DNA from: Tulasnella sp. 424
Lineage: Eukaryota; Basidiomycota; Agaricomycetes; Cantharellales; Tulasnellaceae
Length of the DNA stretch: 64,000 bases
Assembly: GCA_019633425.1 (NCBI GenBank)
Contig: WSUB01000077.1
Span: 1-64,000, forward strand
Direction of reading: 5' to 3'
Positions 34,085 through 45,644 of this stretch are shown here, piece after piece. The translations under genes were made by a program, and so were the position numbers. A model generated the notes under the pieces. It saw nothing but the letters and a program-made list of their open reading frames with translations, had not been told where the DNA came from and ran no database searches. Position 1 is the stretch's first letter, and the number at the start of each line of letters is the position of its first letter.

Positions 34085-35373
34085 ATGGCATCTGCAGAAG
34101 AATTCCCCCCACTGAAGAATGACTTGCTCCTCCGGGCCGCCCGAGGTTCGTCCGGAGTCCTCCGAAAGGTCGCCCGACACTTAAATCGAGTATTACTTAC
34201 ATAGGAGAAACGACCGAGCGGGCTCCAGTATGGATTATGCGCCAAGCAGGGCGGTACCTACCTGGTCAGTCTTCATTCCCTATCTTCTCCGACCGCATGA
34301 CGAATTTCGTTTTACCCCTCTAGAGTTCCGTGCCCTCCGCGAAAAGCACGAATTCTTCGAGATCTGTCGCACTCCAGCGCTTGCATGCGAAATAACACTC
34401 CAACCGATTCGTCGGTACTCTGGGTTGCTTGACGCTTCCATCATCTTCAGCGACATCCTCGTCGTGCCCCAAGCGATGGGTCTCGTGGTAGAAATGCTTC
34501 CGGGTAAAGGGCCTCACTTTCCGGATCCTCTCAACGAACCTGAAGACGTCGCTCGACTCAAGGAGACTGTCGATGTGAATGCGGAGTTGAAGTATGTTTT
34601 CGACGCGATCACTCTGACTAGGAAGGAGCTGAAGGGTCAGGTGCCGCTTATTGGATTTACCGGAGCGCCTTGGACGTTGATGGCCTACATGATTGAGGGG
34701 GGCGGGAGCAAAACGTTGACGAAGGCTAAGACGTGGTTATGGAAGTATCCAGAGGAGTCGAAGGCATTGCTGAAGCGCATCACGGACATTTGCGTCGAAT
34801 ACCTCGTCGGCCAAGTCAAAGCGGGTGCTCAGGTAACACAGTCCATCTACTGCAATTTCATATCTAATCTGCCAATAACTCTAGGCTTTACAAGTCTTCG
34901 ATTCATGGGCAGGCGAACTCTCACCACACGACTTTGCGGCGTTCTCTGCTCCCTACCTCACCGCCATCGATTTCGGTGTGCGAGAGATCCTTGAGAGGGA
35001 AGGGATCTCCCCGGTCCCCCTCATTCTATTCGCCAAAGGAGCCAATCATGCTCTCGGTACCTTGGCCAATGTCAGCGGGTACGATGTGTTAGGCTTGGAT
35101 TGGGTCATCGAACCTACCGAAGCCATCAAAGCCGTCGGAGGGAAGGGGAGACGCGTAGCGCTGCAAGGAAATATCGACCCCAACATATTGTATGCCGGAA
35201 AGGAAGCCATCGAGAGGGAAGTGAAGATTTGGGCGGACGGGTTTAAGGAGTCGGCTGAGGCAAAACCCAAGGGCTGGATTGCGAACTTAGGTCATGGCAT
35301 CACGCCCGGCGTCGATCCCGATGACTTGAAATGGTTCTTACAATGCGTCCACAAGTACTCCGCACCGTATTGA
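34085..35373 (+). CDS. HEM12: Uroporphyrinogen decarboxylase (heme synthesis)
   Basis: Converts uroporphyrinogen III to coproporphyrinogen III in the cytosol, fifth step of heme synthesis. Four exons (34085-34145, 34205-34264, 34324-34832, 34885-35373) sum to 1119 nt, giving 372 aa, the normal length. The N-terminus is [20 protein letters not shown]. The signature [17 protein letters not shown] spans the first two splice junctions. Further family motifs are [84 protein letters not shown] and [17 protein letters not shown]. All expected active-site residues seem present. Confidence 0.96.
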
Positions 35374-35420
35374 AAACGAATAGTCATGTATTCACACGTA
35401 TGAAAATGGCTCAGTGACGT

Positions 35421-37318
35421 CTAAAAACCATCGTCCATTTCGTCTTCGGAGCTCTCCACGGTCTCTGCCAATGCAAGTCGGTCAAAGAATGACTCTGTCG
35501 GCGGTCTAAACGAGTCTCCTTCCGACAGCTGGGTGTATTGTGATGGGAAACTGCGTTCAACGAATGATAGAGGTTGCGTGGGGCTGAGAAAGCCTTGTGG
35601 TGGAGAGCTTGGTGGTAGTTCAGCCAATTCGTCTAGTCTCGTCGGCTCCTCCGCTGTTCCCTCGTGATCAGGTTCGGGGAGAGATTGGCTGTCAGGTAAG
35701 CCTGGGTACGACGGTTGCTCCTTTGCGGATCGGTTTCGACCTGAGTCGCCCATAGAAGGGTTCTTGAACGATTCTTCACTTTGAGTTGGTGCGAATGGAC
35801 CAGGTCGACGGCGAGTAGTGGCTGCCGGTCCAGTAGGTGGAGAAATTCGTGTCAAGAGGCCTTCCAGCGGCGCCAAAGGTTCAGAAGATCTGCTATTTCC
35901 TGGTGAAACCCCGCCGGAAATCGGGCTGTTGACGGACTGCCGAAGTTCGGTCGAGGTCAGACGCGCTGAGACGGCGGTCCCCGAATGAACTAATATTTGA
36001 TGGGACGACCTAGTCTTGGCACCTTGAATTGGCTCATGCAAAGTAGCAGGATCCACTGGCCGTCGCTCTAGGCTCGTCGACTGACTGGTTGCCAGCATAA
36101 TGGGTTCCGTCCTGCTCACGGCATCTGGGTTGCGTTCTGGAGAAGGCTGGTTGGCGGCGGGAGAGAAAGGCCTGCCCCATGTTTGAGGGCGGACGGGAGA
36201 GACGAGTTGAGTCTGGGAGGACGGAATTAGTTCCTCTGATGATTCCTTATCCCATCGTGGAACTGGGACGGGAGGACGTGCCAACGGAACGACTTCGTGG
36301 CTCATGGTGAGAAGGAATGTCCGCGATGAAGGTACGACGCTGCCTTTGTTGAGTTCGTCCTGTTGTGTGGTGGTGGAAGAGCTGTGGCTAGAGCGGAGTG
36401 ATGACGCGGAGGAGTTGAACGCCGCCGTATTAGGTGTGTGCCGTTTCGAGGGTGTCCGGACTTGGAGCGAGGATAGCCTGAAGGGAGACTTGAAGGGAGA
36501 CAGCTTCTCTGGAGAGCTGGCCTGCGAGTCAGGTATGATAACATCGTCCGAGTCGTGACCGTTTGGGGTGAGAAGTGCTTTCGATGACGGGAACGACAGT
36601 GTCGTGGGTCGCTCGGGGGAGACGGATTCGGAAGGGCGGGGAGATATAAGGGAGAATTCTTGAGTTTGGCTTGAAGGTATGACGTCTCTGAATGTCTCTA
36701 GTGGTCTTCGTAGTGGAGGAGGAGTTGGGATGTCCGGGTCAAAGTCGGGACCGGGAGATGTGAGCGGTGAGCTCCCCATAGCCCTGGTACTGGAAGGTGG
36801 GAGAAAGACGTTCTGGTGACGGAGTGATTTTCCTTGAGGTCAAAAAAGTCAGTTGAAGTGAGTTGAGGGAAAGGGTCTGAATGGGGCGAACCTAGAGTAA
36901 ACGGAGTTCGAAATGGCGTGGAAGGCCCTGCTTCGTCATAGACTTCTGTGTAACTTGAAGGCACTCCCGCAGGCGCAAAAAGGTCTTCCTCATGATCATC
37001 TGAGATTACGCGTCGAGTCCTCTTTGTCGGACGCGTATCCCTGAAAACGTCCCCTTCGTCATCTGAAACGAGGTCGACGGTTTCGGTGTCGTCGAATCCT
37101 TCGCGTTCGGGTGTTGTTCCGTTACTCGAAGTGTCATTTTCCTTTTCTTTGAGGGGTTTTGATTTTTCAGCAGACTTGCTCGACGCGCTTCGCCCGGGCG
37201 CGGATGCACGTGGAGGGGCTTTTGCTGTGCGAGAGTTTGAGTTTGGGGTGAAGTAGTTTGTGATAGAAGATTGGACTGTAGCCTTCTTCGTCGACGATTT
37301 TCTTGGATGGAGCGTCAT
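35421..37318 (-). CDS. Disordered nuclear protein with an N-terminal PIP box and a SUMO-interaction-like motif
   Basis: Two exons (36892-37318 and 35421-36832; intron 36833-36891) sum to 1839 nt, giving 612 aa. The start at 37318 reads MTLHPRKSSTKKATV, directly followed by QSSITNYF (residues 16-23), a full match to the PCNA-interacting pattern Q-x-x-[ILM]-x-x-[FY]-[FY]. Near residue 85-95 is DTETVDLVSDDEGD, a SUMO-interaction-like hydrophobic core followed by acids. Most of the protein is Ser/Pro-rich and disordered, with repeated IPSSQTQ, IPDSQ and LPDSQ motifs. No enzyme domain is seen. An MCB-type site (ACGCGT, 37437-37442) lies about 120 bp upstream of the ATG, fitting S-phase expression. 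A role at replication forks is an inference from motifs only. Confidence 0.72.
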
Positions 37319-37436
37319 CGATTCATCGGGAGCAAGTTGAGTAGCGAAAAAAGTTGTTGCATCCGCGTTTATTTTGAGTGGTGTTGGTTCTTTCGGAGCC
37401 GCGTTTACAAAAAGAAACGGTTCGTCACACTGAGTC

Positions 37437-37442
37437 ACGCGT
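37437..37442. promoter_or_regulatory. MCB-type element ACGCGT in a divergent promoter
   Basis: The palindrome ACGCGT, inside CACGCGTGA, lies in the 219-bp region between the leftward PIP-box gene (start 37318) and the rightward dehydrogenase (start 37538). It is the core site of the MBF regulator, whose DNA-binding subunit is encoded at 4392-7018. Binding is inferred. Confidence 0.4.
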
Positions 37443-37537
37443 GACGGAGAACAATCTACGCTACCAAAAGTCGCCGTTTCCGGAATTCAATTTCCGTTAT
37501 CTGTCTGCATCCTTCCAACTCATCCCCCTAGTCATTC

Positions 37538-38942
37538 ATGTCTCGTCTTCTCAACAGAGTGAGCTTGCATTCCCTTGTTTAGTGTGCAGCTACTGACGCG
37601 TCTCATCAGGTCGCTATCGTCACCGGTGCAGGGTCGTAAGTCCTTCCCTAACGCCTCCACATCGTGTGCCACCTTCAATCGCGTTCTTCGCAGTGGCATC
37701 GGTCTGGAGACCTCTTTGCTCTTCTCCCAAGAAGGTGCGAACGTCTTTCTTGCAGACATCAACTTGAAAGCTGTCGAGGACGCAGTTGCGATTATTTCCC
37801 AACAATGGCCCAACGTCACGGCTACCCCAATCAAGTGCGACGTTAGCAAAGAGGCAGACGTCAAAGCTGTTGTGAACTTGGCCGTAGAGAAGTTTGGTCG
37901 ACTAGATGTTATGGTTCGCCTCTTCTTACGATTTTCAAGGGCTCCACTGACGCACTGGGTCATTCCTCTTTTTCCAGTTCAACAACGCGGGTAAGCCCCA
38001 TCACGGCGTCTAATCTCCGCTTCAGAGTGGCTTATAATGCGCCACCGAACTGCACACAACAGGCATCATGCACCCGGCGGATGACGACGCCGTCCAGACG
38101 GATGAAAAGGTCTGGGATCTCACCCATAACATCAACGTCAAGGGCGTCTGGTTCGGATGCAAGCACGCCATCCAAGCTATGAGGAAAAACCCTACCGATG
38201 CTGAAAAGGGCCTTCACGCTGGTGGAAGCATTATTAACGTGGCGAGCTTTGTCGCCCTTCTGGGTGCTGCAACTCCCCAGTTGGCATGTGGGTTCCTTCC
38301 CTTGGTCTTATTGGGCCACAAGGCTAAGTTCTAATCGGTCTTTTCAATGATAGATACCGCGTCGAAAGGTGCCGTACTTGCGATGTCTCGAGAGCTAGCC
38401 GTTGTACACGCCAAAGAAGGAATCAGAGTCAACGCGTTGTGTCCGTGAGTGCTCTAGTGCTCCCTGATAATACGGAATGAGTATTGAATAAATCCCTATC
38501 AATAGTGGTCCCTTGAAGACCCGTACGTCTCTCGATATGGCCTTGACGTCGTTAACCTAACGTCGCCCATGCATAGCTTTGCTCATGGACTTCCTCGACA
38601 CAAACGAGAAGCGTGAACGCCGCCTCGTTCATGTACCTATGGGTCGATTCGGAGAGGCAATCGAGCAGGCTAAGGCTGTCCTCTTCTGTACGCGTTTCTC
38701 TCTCTGGCAAGCGGACCAAACTTATGCTGTCCATCCTCACCCCGATAGTGGCCAGTGACGATAGCAGTTATATCACGGTTCGTGCTCAATCATTTGCTGA
38801 ATACCTTAAGAGCAATGTCACTTACCCTCCTTCGACTTCTCAGGGTACCGACTTCGTGGTTGACGGTGGCATCTCAAGTGCCTACGTCACTCCTCTTGGA
38901 CAGCCCCGCCTCCCTCCACCTGTCGGTCTTGCGCCAAAGTAA
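37538..38942 (+). CDS. Short-chain dehydrogenase/reductase
   Basis: NAD(P)-dependent oxidoreductase of the classical SDR family, substrate unknown. The start at 37538 reads MSRLLNRVAIVTGAGSGIGL across two short exons, giving the cofactor motif TGxxxGIG. Then come GANVFLADINLKAVEDAVA, CDVSKEADVKAVVNLAVEKF and FNNAGIMHPADDDAVQTDEK (NNAG motif). These are followed by NINVKGVWFGCKHAI and GGSIINVASFVALLGAATPQ. The active-site motif YTASKGAVLAMSRELA has its Tyr codon split by an intron. The end reads GIRVNALCPGPLKT, MGRFGEAIEQAKAVLF, LASDDSSYITGTDFVVDGGI and LAPK, stopping at 38942. At least seven introns. It has the full set of catalytic residues. Confidence 0.92.
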
Positions 38943-39530
38943 CCGCCCGGGAACCCTAAAGCACTTCCCGTTGTTTGTTGTTGGAGCGAAGCGTCTCTCG
39001 GATGTTCGCCGTTGTTTTGGAACAGAACATAGTTCTGAGTAATAAGCGCCATTATGAATGGAAACAGCCAATCCGTGTGCCCCAAAACTGAAGATAAGAT
39101 CTCCCCCAGCACCCCACGTCCAACGTCTCTACGAGTCGCGACAACTTTATTAGCAGGGGAAGTACAGAAATATGATGCAACAAATTTAACCAGTGGTGAC
39201 TCGAACCCTTCCAGAACCCCAATGAAAAGTGTGAATGCGTAAAGCCGAACGCGCTACAGCGAACTAGCTGATGGTAAGAAAACAAGAGGGAAAGGCAGCG
39301 AGACGATGCGGGGGGTGTAAGAAATAGAGGCCACTGAATGCATAGCACAACAAACGGACTTGGGACGACACTACTGGCAAAGGAAGGGTGGGTGTAGGAG
39401 GTGAAGCCGACGGAATCCGCGTCCAGTAGATAACTGAGAACCTGGTTGTGCCTAACGCAATCTGGAGAGATGGAAAAGTCCCGATAGCGCTAAACAATGA
39501 GACACGAAAGAGAGTTTTGCGTGTCGAGCT
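38943..39530. other. Spacer; may contain the last exon of the NFKBIL1-like gene
   Basis: It holds the 3' flank of the dehydrogenase. On the minus strand an acceptor near 39460 opens a frame to 39264 that could extend the leftward gene after its donor near 39635, but its sequence is low in conserved features. Confidence 0.35.
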
Positions 39531-40910
39531 TCACTCACTCAAGGCGTCTGAATCTGACGTAACACAATTCGAGGAACCAATGGTCACCAAACGAATCCAT
39601 CGTATTAAGGCCAAAGGCGGCAATGTATAACGTACCTCTTTTTCGTCGGCGCTCAACTGATTCAAAACACGAATCACGATATCCGCTCCCTTCTTCACCA
39701 GCGCTCTTTCTTCTTCGGCAACGATCCCATGAATCCAAACCGCATTGCTGCGATCAGGGTGCCACCTCCTAACGGCCTCGTGGATAGCTGTCTTCGTCGA
39801 CGCGTGGAATTCTGCCGGAGGGTGTAATATGAATTCTGATATGGTCTCTTTTGTCAAGTCGGCAGGTAATTTCGGAGGTTCGACGGTTGGCCACGGGAAA
39901 GTGATAAAGGTGAACTGGTCGTTGGCTGGGGACGGTAGTTTGCCAGTAATTCGAGCCCATCCCACTGCGTATCTTGACCATGCATTGCGGAACTGAGTTT
40001 CGCGAGTAGGATCGGCGGGTGTGGAGGCGGCGGAATTGGGTGGAATGTGGGAAAAGTAGTCCCCATGAAGGTCACGGAATGGAGAATTCTGGGCAGAGGA
40101 TGGGGCCGACTTGTTGCTCGGACCGGTAGGGGTCCCATCAGAACGAGTTTCCCTGGAGCGAATACGCTCTTGCTCCCTCCGACCAAGCTCCCGTTCGTAT
40201 TCGGCTAGCTTTTGGATCCGACGACGTTGGTCTTGTTTGACTCTTTCGGCTGTGCTGGCCATCATTCGAGCCATCTCGCGACGACGGAGGCGCTCGGAAT
40301 CTTGAGCGGCTTTGAGTTGACGTTTCTTCTCCTCGATCTTTTCGTTGACGGAACCCTGTTTTGTAGTTTCGTCGCTGCTATTCGGACTCTCGGAGTTCTC
40401 GCTAGGAGGGTTGGGATGATGCCGCCGAGGGTCGTATTCGGTTGAAGGAATCCTCCGGTGCTTGCCCTTCTTCGAGTCCGAGGGGGTAGGTGTATCGGTG
40501 GAACTGGAGAGATTCATGAGGAAGGGGAGAGGCGGTGGAGGCGGTTGACCAGCTTGTAAATTTGCAAGCCGAGTCTCCTCCCATTGCCTGAGTTGGAGTA
40601 GTTCTTTTTTCAAACGTTTGATGTGGTCAGATAGTTTGGTGAGGGCGACCATATCGGATGAGACGGTGTGGAGCAGAAGGGTGTCGTGGCTGGCATCCCC
40701 GGGTTCATGCGAAGCCACCTGTGCGTGCTGTGAGTGCTGCTGGTGCTGCTGTTGAATATGTTGGCGACGTTGAGCGGATACGTGTTTCCTAAGACTTTCC
40801 CACTGTGAGGCGCGCCATTTGGTCCACCCGGATGGGTTATCACGGCCTTTGTTGGAGGAGGATGAAGCGCTTCTATGCGATCCAGCCTCGGACTTTGATC
40901 CTACAGACAT
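39531..40910 (-). CDS. NFKBIL1-like coiled-coil protein with a J-like C-terminal domain
   Basis: The start at 40910 reads MSVGSKSEAGSHRSASSSSN. A Gln/His-rich segment, a heptad-like region (VALTKLSDHIKRLKKELLQL) and a Pro-rich linker follow. Then comes a long charged helix (NEKIEEKKRQLKAAQDSERL, RVKQDQRRRIQKLAEYEREL). The C-terminal domain has FRNAWSRYAVGWARI, FITFPWPTVEPPKL, ISEFILHPPAEFHASTKTAI and HEAVRRWHPDRSNAVWIHGI, with RWHPDR as in NF-kappa-B-inhibitor-like 1 and its fungal relatives. The end is uncertain: GTACGT after QLSADEKE looks like a donor, so the 40 residues beyond it may be intron-encoded. Role unknown. Confidence 0.72.
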   Translation of the reverse strand: MSVGSKSEAGSHRSASSSSNKGRDNPSGWTKWRASQWESLRKHVSAQRRQHIQQQHQQHSQHAQVASHEPGDASHDTLLLHTVSSDMVALTKLSDHIKRLKKELLQLRQWEETRLANLQAGQPPPPPLPFLMNLSSSTDTPTPSDSKKGKHRRIPSTEYDPRRHHPNPPSENSESPNSSDETTKQGSVNEKIEEKKRQLKAAQDSERLRRREMARMMASTAERVKQDQRRRIQKLAEYERELGRREQERIRSRETRSDGTPTGPSNKSAPSSAQNSPFRDLHGDYFSHIPPNSAASTPADPTRETQFRNAWSRYAVGWARITGKLPSPANDQFTFITFPWPTVEPPKLPADLTKETISEFILHPPAEFHASTKTAIHEAVRRWHPDRSNAVWIHGIVAEEERALVKKGADIVIRVLNQLSADEKEVRYTLPPLALIRWIRLVTIGSSNCVTSDSDALSE

Positions 40911-41839
40911 GTTACAAGGAAAAGAGGTGGAATTGGGTTGTAGTCGTCTGAAGCTGAAGTGGATTTACTCCACCGTCAGCATCCTTTTTAAGAGGACTCC
41001 AATGAGGTGGAGGGGGGAAGGAAAAGCGTCGATCTTAGCTCCACAATCACCCGCTAAAATCACGAGATTTCCCGCGCCTCCTCGGAGACCGTCACCGCTC
41101 CCACTCCACAGTGTCGCTAAACCGAAGCAAGCACAGCACCTACTATTGGACGGAAGTTGGATTAGACGAGGTCAAAAGACACAGCCACGTACAGAGAGAT
41201 CCTAACCCATTCCTTGCTCAAACACGTCCTCTCCCGGAAGGGCTAGCTATTTCTATACTCAAGCTCTCTAGTGGTCCTCAATAATCTTTCTTAATCGTAT
41301 GATAATGCTCCCTCAGCAAGCAATATATTACTGCTTGCTAAAATCGGTCGTTAGCGCCAAAAATGCCCCGTTAAGAAGTTCCTCAGACGGTAGGCTACCT
41401 CGCCATAGGTTGTACATCGCTGAACAAAGTCAGGCACGTTACAATCCACTAAGGTCGCATACTGGTAACCTTTAATCCACATCCTTGAAGACGGTTGGCT
41501 GCTGGTCGCGGTGGAATTGCTATATAAAATGATCCCTTGAGGTTTCAGAGAGGACACGCTGGGCATGATCCCTCCGCGTCTGGCACTAGCCAGTATTATA
41601 AAACTGCGCCTTTTAGTTTCCAGTAGCTAAATTCTTCCGACGGTGTGAACAAAAATGCCCCAAATCAGAAAAGTCAATCGGAACGGTGGAAGGTAAGCGC
41701 CATCTCCGTCTCGTCTACCGACACGGTGTAACACTTCCAACGGAGGTCCTTCATCCACTCTCAAAATGCTTTTAATTCTACGTCCTTTGGAGTGCTATCC
41801 GAAGTCTCGGCCGATTCATTCACCCCAACGCCAACCAGG
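40911..41839. other. Spacer, no supported gene
   Basis: It contains the promoter of the leftward gene and the upstream region of copy C. A short near-palindrome (AGCAAGCA, 9 nt, TGCTTGCT) lies at about 41316-41340. No coding feature is convincing. Confidence 0.45.
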
Positions 41840-43343
41840 ATGGCCAACCCGGAACGTAAGTTGTTGGCTGAATATTCGACAACGTCCATGGTCCTGAAAT
41901 CCAAAACACCCGACTTTTCGTCAGAAAATCAGGAAGCGGTTTTAAACATAGTTTTCAGAGGCGTCGATGGGCACGAATGCGAAGAGTTCATTGGAGCTCT
42001 TGAAGATCTTGCACTCGCTCAAAGATGGTCTGGAGACCAGAAAGGATGCTCAATGTCGCCAAAGGTCGCCTGAGAAACAAAGCCCTTCTGTGGTTTGTGA
42101 AGCTCGACCCTTCCGTTCAGAATGACTGGAACCTCTTCGTCCACGCTTTGTTTGAAGAGTACCCGCCGATTGGCGCGGCACCCAGAGCAGAGGTGGCGAC
42201 GCCGATCTGGTATGAAACTCCCTTTGCTTCGAGGGTTTTTCCGGCAATGTAACAGCTCTTCAACTCCTTGACTGTGTAGAGGTCGACCACAACTTTTACC
42301 CCTTGTGCCTCCATCTCTGCGTTTACTCCCGATGAAATCTCAGACTCTCAATCAATTTCAGAAATTGGATCACAGGTGACTGAAAAAGAAGCACCCGAAG
42401 CTCTATGTCTTTGCCCCACAAGAGGACAGGCTGATCACTATCGCAGTGCCTTCTCGCGCCCTTTAAAATACGATGCTTCCTTGTTGGGAAGACAGGTCGG
42501 AATCCTCCGCATTGTCGAAGATGGCGGGGCTGCATCTCCTCACTATGTATGGCGAGGTCCGACTCTCAAGTACTCTCTTCGGGGAGAACGCTCCCACAGT
42601 CTCCAAAAGGAATATTCAGATGTACGGAAGACCACAACTGATTGGCAAGAGACGCTGGTTGTCTGCTTCCTTCCTTCCCCTAAGCCTCATCAAATAGGAA
42701 TCCTGGTACGAGGCTCAGCTTCCCTCCGATGCTCGCATCTCACGTCCGACCCAGAATGCTCGGCACCAGGTCCGGGATCTCGCTCTTGAATTTCCTAGCG
42801 CGTACGCGACGTACGTCCTTTTAGCTGAAAGCTGCGACCGTACATAAGGCTAAAAGAAGCGCATAGATCATACGCACTTTGCGAAGTCAACGATGTGTTC
42901 ACATTGCCCCAGGAAAAAATCGGATCTCGCCAAAAGGTTACGCAAATTTGGAACCTGTTGACGCACGGCACTCTCCAGGCATCCTTAGCATGTATGTTGA
43001 CTTCGGATGTCTATGGCTAGACCAAGGGCTACGGTCATAACATTCCCTTTAGGATCGCTGACGTTACCCGATCTGTAGTATGGAAAAGAATCCCAGTAGT
43101 AATCAATCCACAGAAGAGTATATCAGGAGAGAATTTACGACATTGGGAGTTCATCTTGATATCTCAGGAAGTTACATCTCCTTCGTCAAGCCCGGAACTC
43201 CCCTCGCACAGGATAGTCCCGAAAACAGCACCTGACCAGTCCGTCCTGAATTTAGGGCGGTAAGTATTAGAGATTAATTCCGACCGAAGCGCTGATTTCT
43301 CTCTCATTATCGTTCGTAGCGCGTCGTGTTCGAACCACTCTGA
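41840..43343 (+). pseudogene. Gag-like family, copy C, disabled by a frameshift and a stop
   Basis: Starts with a 16-nt first exon encoding MANPE plus the first base of a Gln codon, then a phase-1 intron. The Gag-like exon reads LNIVFRGVDGHECEEFIGAL and EDLALAQRWSGDQ. A one-base loss near 42044, compared with sister copies, shifts the frame before RMLNVAKGRLRNKALLWF and VKLDPSVQNDWNLFVHALFE. Later exons are recognisable: STTTFTPCAS, GRQVGILRIVEDGG, HYVWRGPTLKYSL, GVHLDISGSYISFVKPGTPL. A stop codon (TGA near 43233) then interrupts the segment before the last donor. The family's terminal micro-exon (RVVFEPL) is still present and ends at 43343. Sequencing error for the frameshift cannot be excluded, but two independent lesions favour a pseudogene. 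Confidence 0.7.
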
Positions 43344-44083
43344 CTATAAACAATCTGAATTTACGTCGTTGTATTCACGCTGACTATGCGTCGTTAAGAC
43401 TGGGCAATCCAAATCTTGAACTGGCTCCTCTCGTATGTCATTTCTATCTCCCGTACCTGAATCGCCAGTGAATTATGAATGGAATGGTGAAGAGAGACGA
43501 CACCTTCAGATTGCGTGGTGCAGACAGCCGCCGCGAAGTCCTTTTCGCGTGATTCTTCAGGGAGGCAAACCGCGGCTTAAATTTTACGTCCTCATTTCCT
43601 GAATCATTCTATATATCTGACGGCCCGTATTGGTTGGCCACATCAGCCACGCCGCCTCCTATCGGCGGAGACATAGCGGAAGGCAGGTAGCATGAATTGT
43701 ATTTCCCTTATCTGTATGTTCGCCTTAGTTACGTATATATACATCTCTCATGCAACTAGAGAAGCATACATTATAAAATATACTGCCAATTACCCTCGTC
43801 GTTGGCAGCTCTCGGCTGCTCAGGCCCGATTTTCGAACCATATTCACTCAACAAAGGATGTGCGCTGTCTCTTAGGCAGACGCCCTCCCAATATTATGTG
43901 TCGTAACATTCAGGTGGAGGCCCTTGAGGTGTGAGCACCTTTTGCAAGAATAAAGGAACGGAGACCTCCATCCATCTCCCACGGTACTGAATACCTCTTT
44001 TCGATGACATCTCTCTCTTGCATTTCTACCCGCTAATCTCTCCCGGTGGTTAATCGACTCAGAGTATCTAGGCCAAAGTTAGA
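43344..44083. other. Spacer between Gag-like copies C and D
   Basis: A/T-richer than its surroundings; only short open frames. No repeat or RNA gene recognised. Confidence 0.45.
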
Positions 44084-45391
44084 ATGACGAGTATAGGACG
44101 TCAGCCGCTGCCTATCAATGCAAGAGTTTCATCATACTGACTAAAGCGTACCTTTCCAGAGAATTCGGGGCTTATCTTTAAAGGGATCGACGGAAGCGAG
44201 TGCGAAGATTTTATTGCGTCACTTGAAGAGCTCGCGTTTGCCGAAGGGTGGTCACAAGACCGCCAACGCATGATCCTCTATGCTCGCAGTCGGTTAAGGG
44301 GAGATGCTCTTCGGTGGTTCGCTACCCTCGACCCATCGATACAAGGAGACTGGAATCTCTTTTTGCAAGCATTACTCAACCGATATCCCTCGGCGACAGC
44401 TCACCGACAGGCCTTGATTGAAAGTCCTCTCCGGTCAGGAAATTCATCAAATCGGACGTGCTTCCAAGGTTGGCGCGTATAGCTAATACCCTATTGCGGC
44501 ATACTCTCTTCCATTAGCACTCCAACAGTCAAAAAGTATGATCCATCTGCGCCAGGACAACAAATTGGATTTCTTCGGGTGGTGAACGACGAAGGAATTG
44601 CGGGTCCTTCCTACATCTGGCGCGGACCGGGTCCTGAATACACTATGAGGGATGGATATTCACACAAGACATACAGCCGCCCACAACATATCACTGTCAA
44701 CCGTCAAGAAGCGCTTGTTGTCAGCTTCATTGCGTCGTCAGAGCCGCATCAGATCGGGTGCTTTGTGAGCGGCAACTTGTCCCCGAAGCGTCCCCTCCCC
44801 CCATCCTGACGCAGGACTAGAATTTTAGTGATAATTCTACAGATCTTGCGCTACAGTATGCTTCCTGGGACCGCAAGTTGAGCGCGCATCGCACAGCGCA
44901 AGTCGTATAGTGACTCACGATCGCCGCCTCTTGGCAGCTACTACCAACTTTGTGGCACTAGTGGCGTTACCAAGATCAAGGAGAGTCATTCGTCCGACGT
45001 TTACCCTGTCTCGAGCATTTGGAATGTCCTAGCAGATGGCGGCCTTCAGGCTACACTGTCAGGTTTGTTAATAGACCTGACCCATCATCGCTTTCTGTCT
45101 AACGATGTGCATGAAGTCATTGACAAAAATGTATACGACAATCGGACAAGAGCATATACCAGAAAGGAAGACTTCACGACGACGGAAGTGCACCTTGATA
45201 CTTCAGCTACTTTCGTTGCTTTTGTTAAGCCCGGGACTCTACTTCGCCAAGACGACCCGAAGCGCAAAGGTCAGCTGGGCCGCCCTTACTTCAAGGCTGT
45301 AAGAGACCCCCCAGTTCACCTATCTTCGGTCCGGTGGCTAAAGCTTTGTCTTTCATTTGCTCGGCAGCGAATCGTCTTCGAGCCGCTATAA
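44084..45391 (+). CDS. Gag-like family protein, copy D (subfamily 2)
   Basis: Function unknown. First exon of 16 nt (MTSIG plus one base), then a phase-1 intron and the Gag-like exon: GLIFKGIDGSECEDFIASLE, ELAFAEGWSQDRQRMILYAR, SRLRGDALRWFATLDPSIQG, DWNLFLQALLNRYP. Beta module 1 reads QQIGFLRVVNDEG, SYIWRGPGPEYTMRDG, VNRQEALVVSFIASSEPHQI. Beta module 2 has VSSIWNVLADGGLQATLS, then TRAYTRKEDFTTTEVHLDTS and FVAFVKPGTLL. The terminal micro-exon encodes RIVFEPL and stops at 45391. The junction after the Gag-like exon is the least certain. No disabling change was recognised. Confidence 0.75.
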
Positions 45392-45644
45392 ACTACTCTC
45401 ATAGTATAGCGCGCTGGTTGTAGTTTAGGACGTTCTTGTGATCTGTCTACCTTGAATGGTAAAGCGAATACAAAATATCGGCGTAACGTACCGAATATGC
45501 CCTCAGTCGGTGTGATCCACAATCCCACGATTCGGGGTACGCCATCGGCGTGCCTGACGCACGGGTTCCTGCCCTTCCACCACTTACATCAAAGATTGTA
45601 TCCTCGCCAGGAAAGGTCCACAAGACCACCAAATCTACAGGAGG

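Noticed and set aside
39190..39215. Possible tRNA B-box (GGGTTCGAGTCACC on the minus strand)
   Set aside because: The flanking bases do not form a T-stem and no A-box lies at the expected distance.
41310..41345. Short palindrome AGCAAGCA/TGCTTGCT as a terminator or element end
   Set aside because: Eight-bp arms are common by chance, and no flanking duplication or gene end is tied to it.
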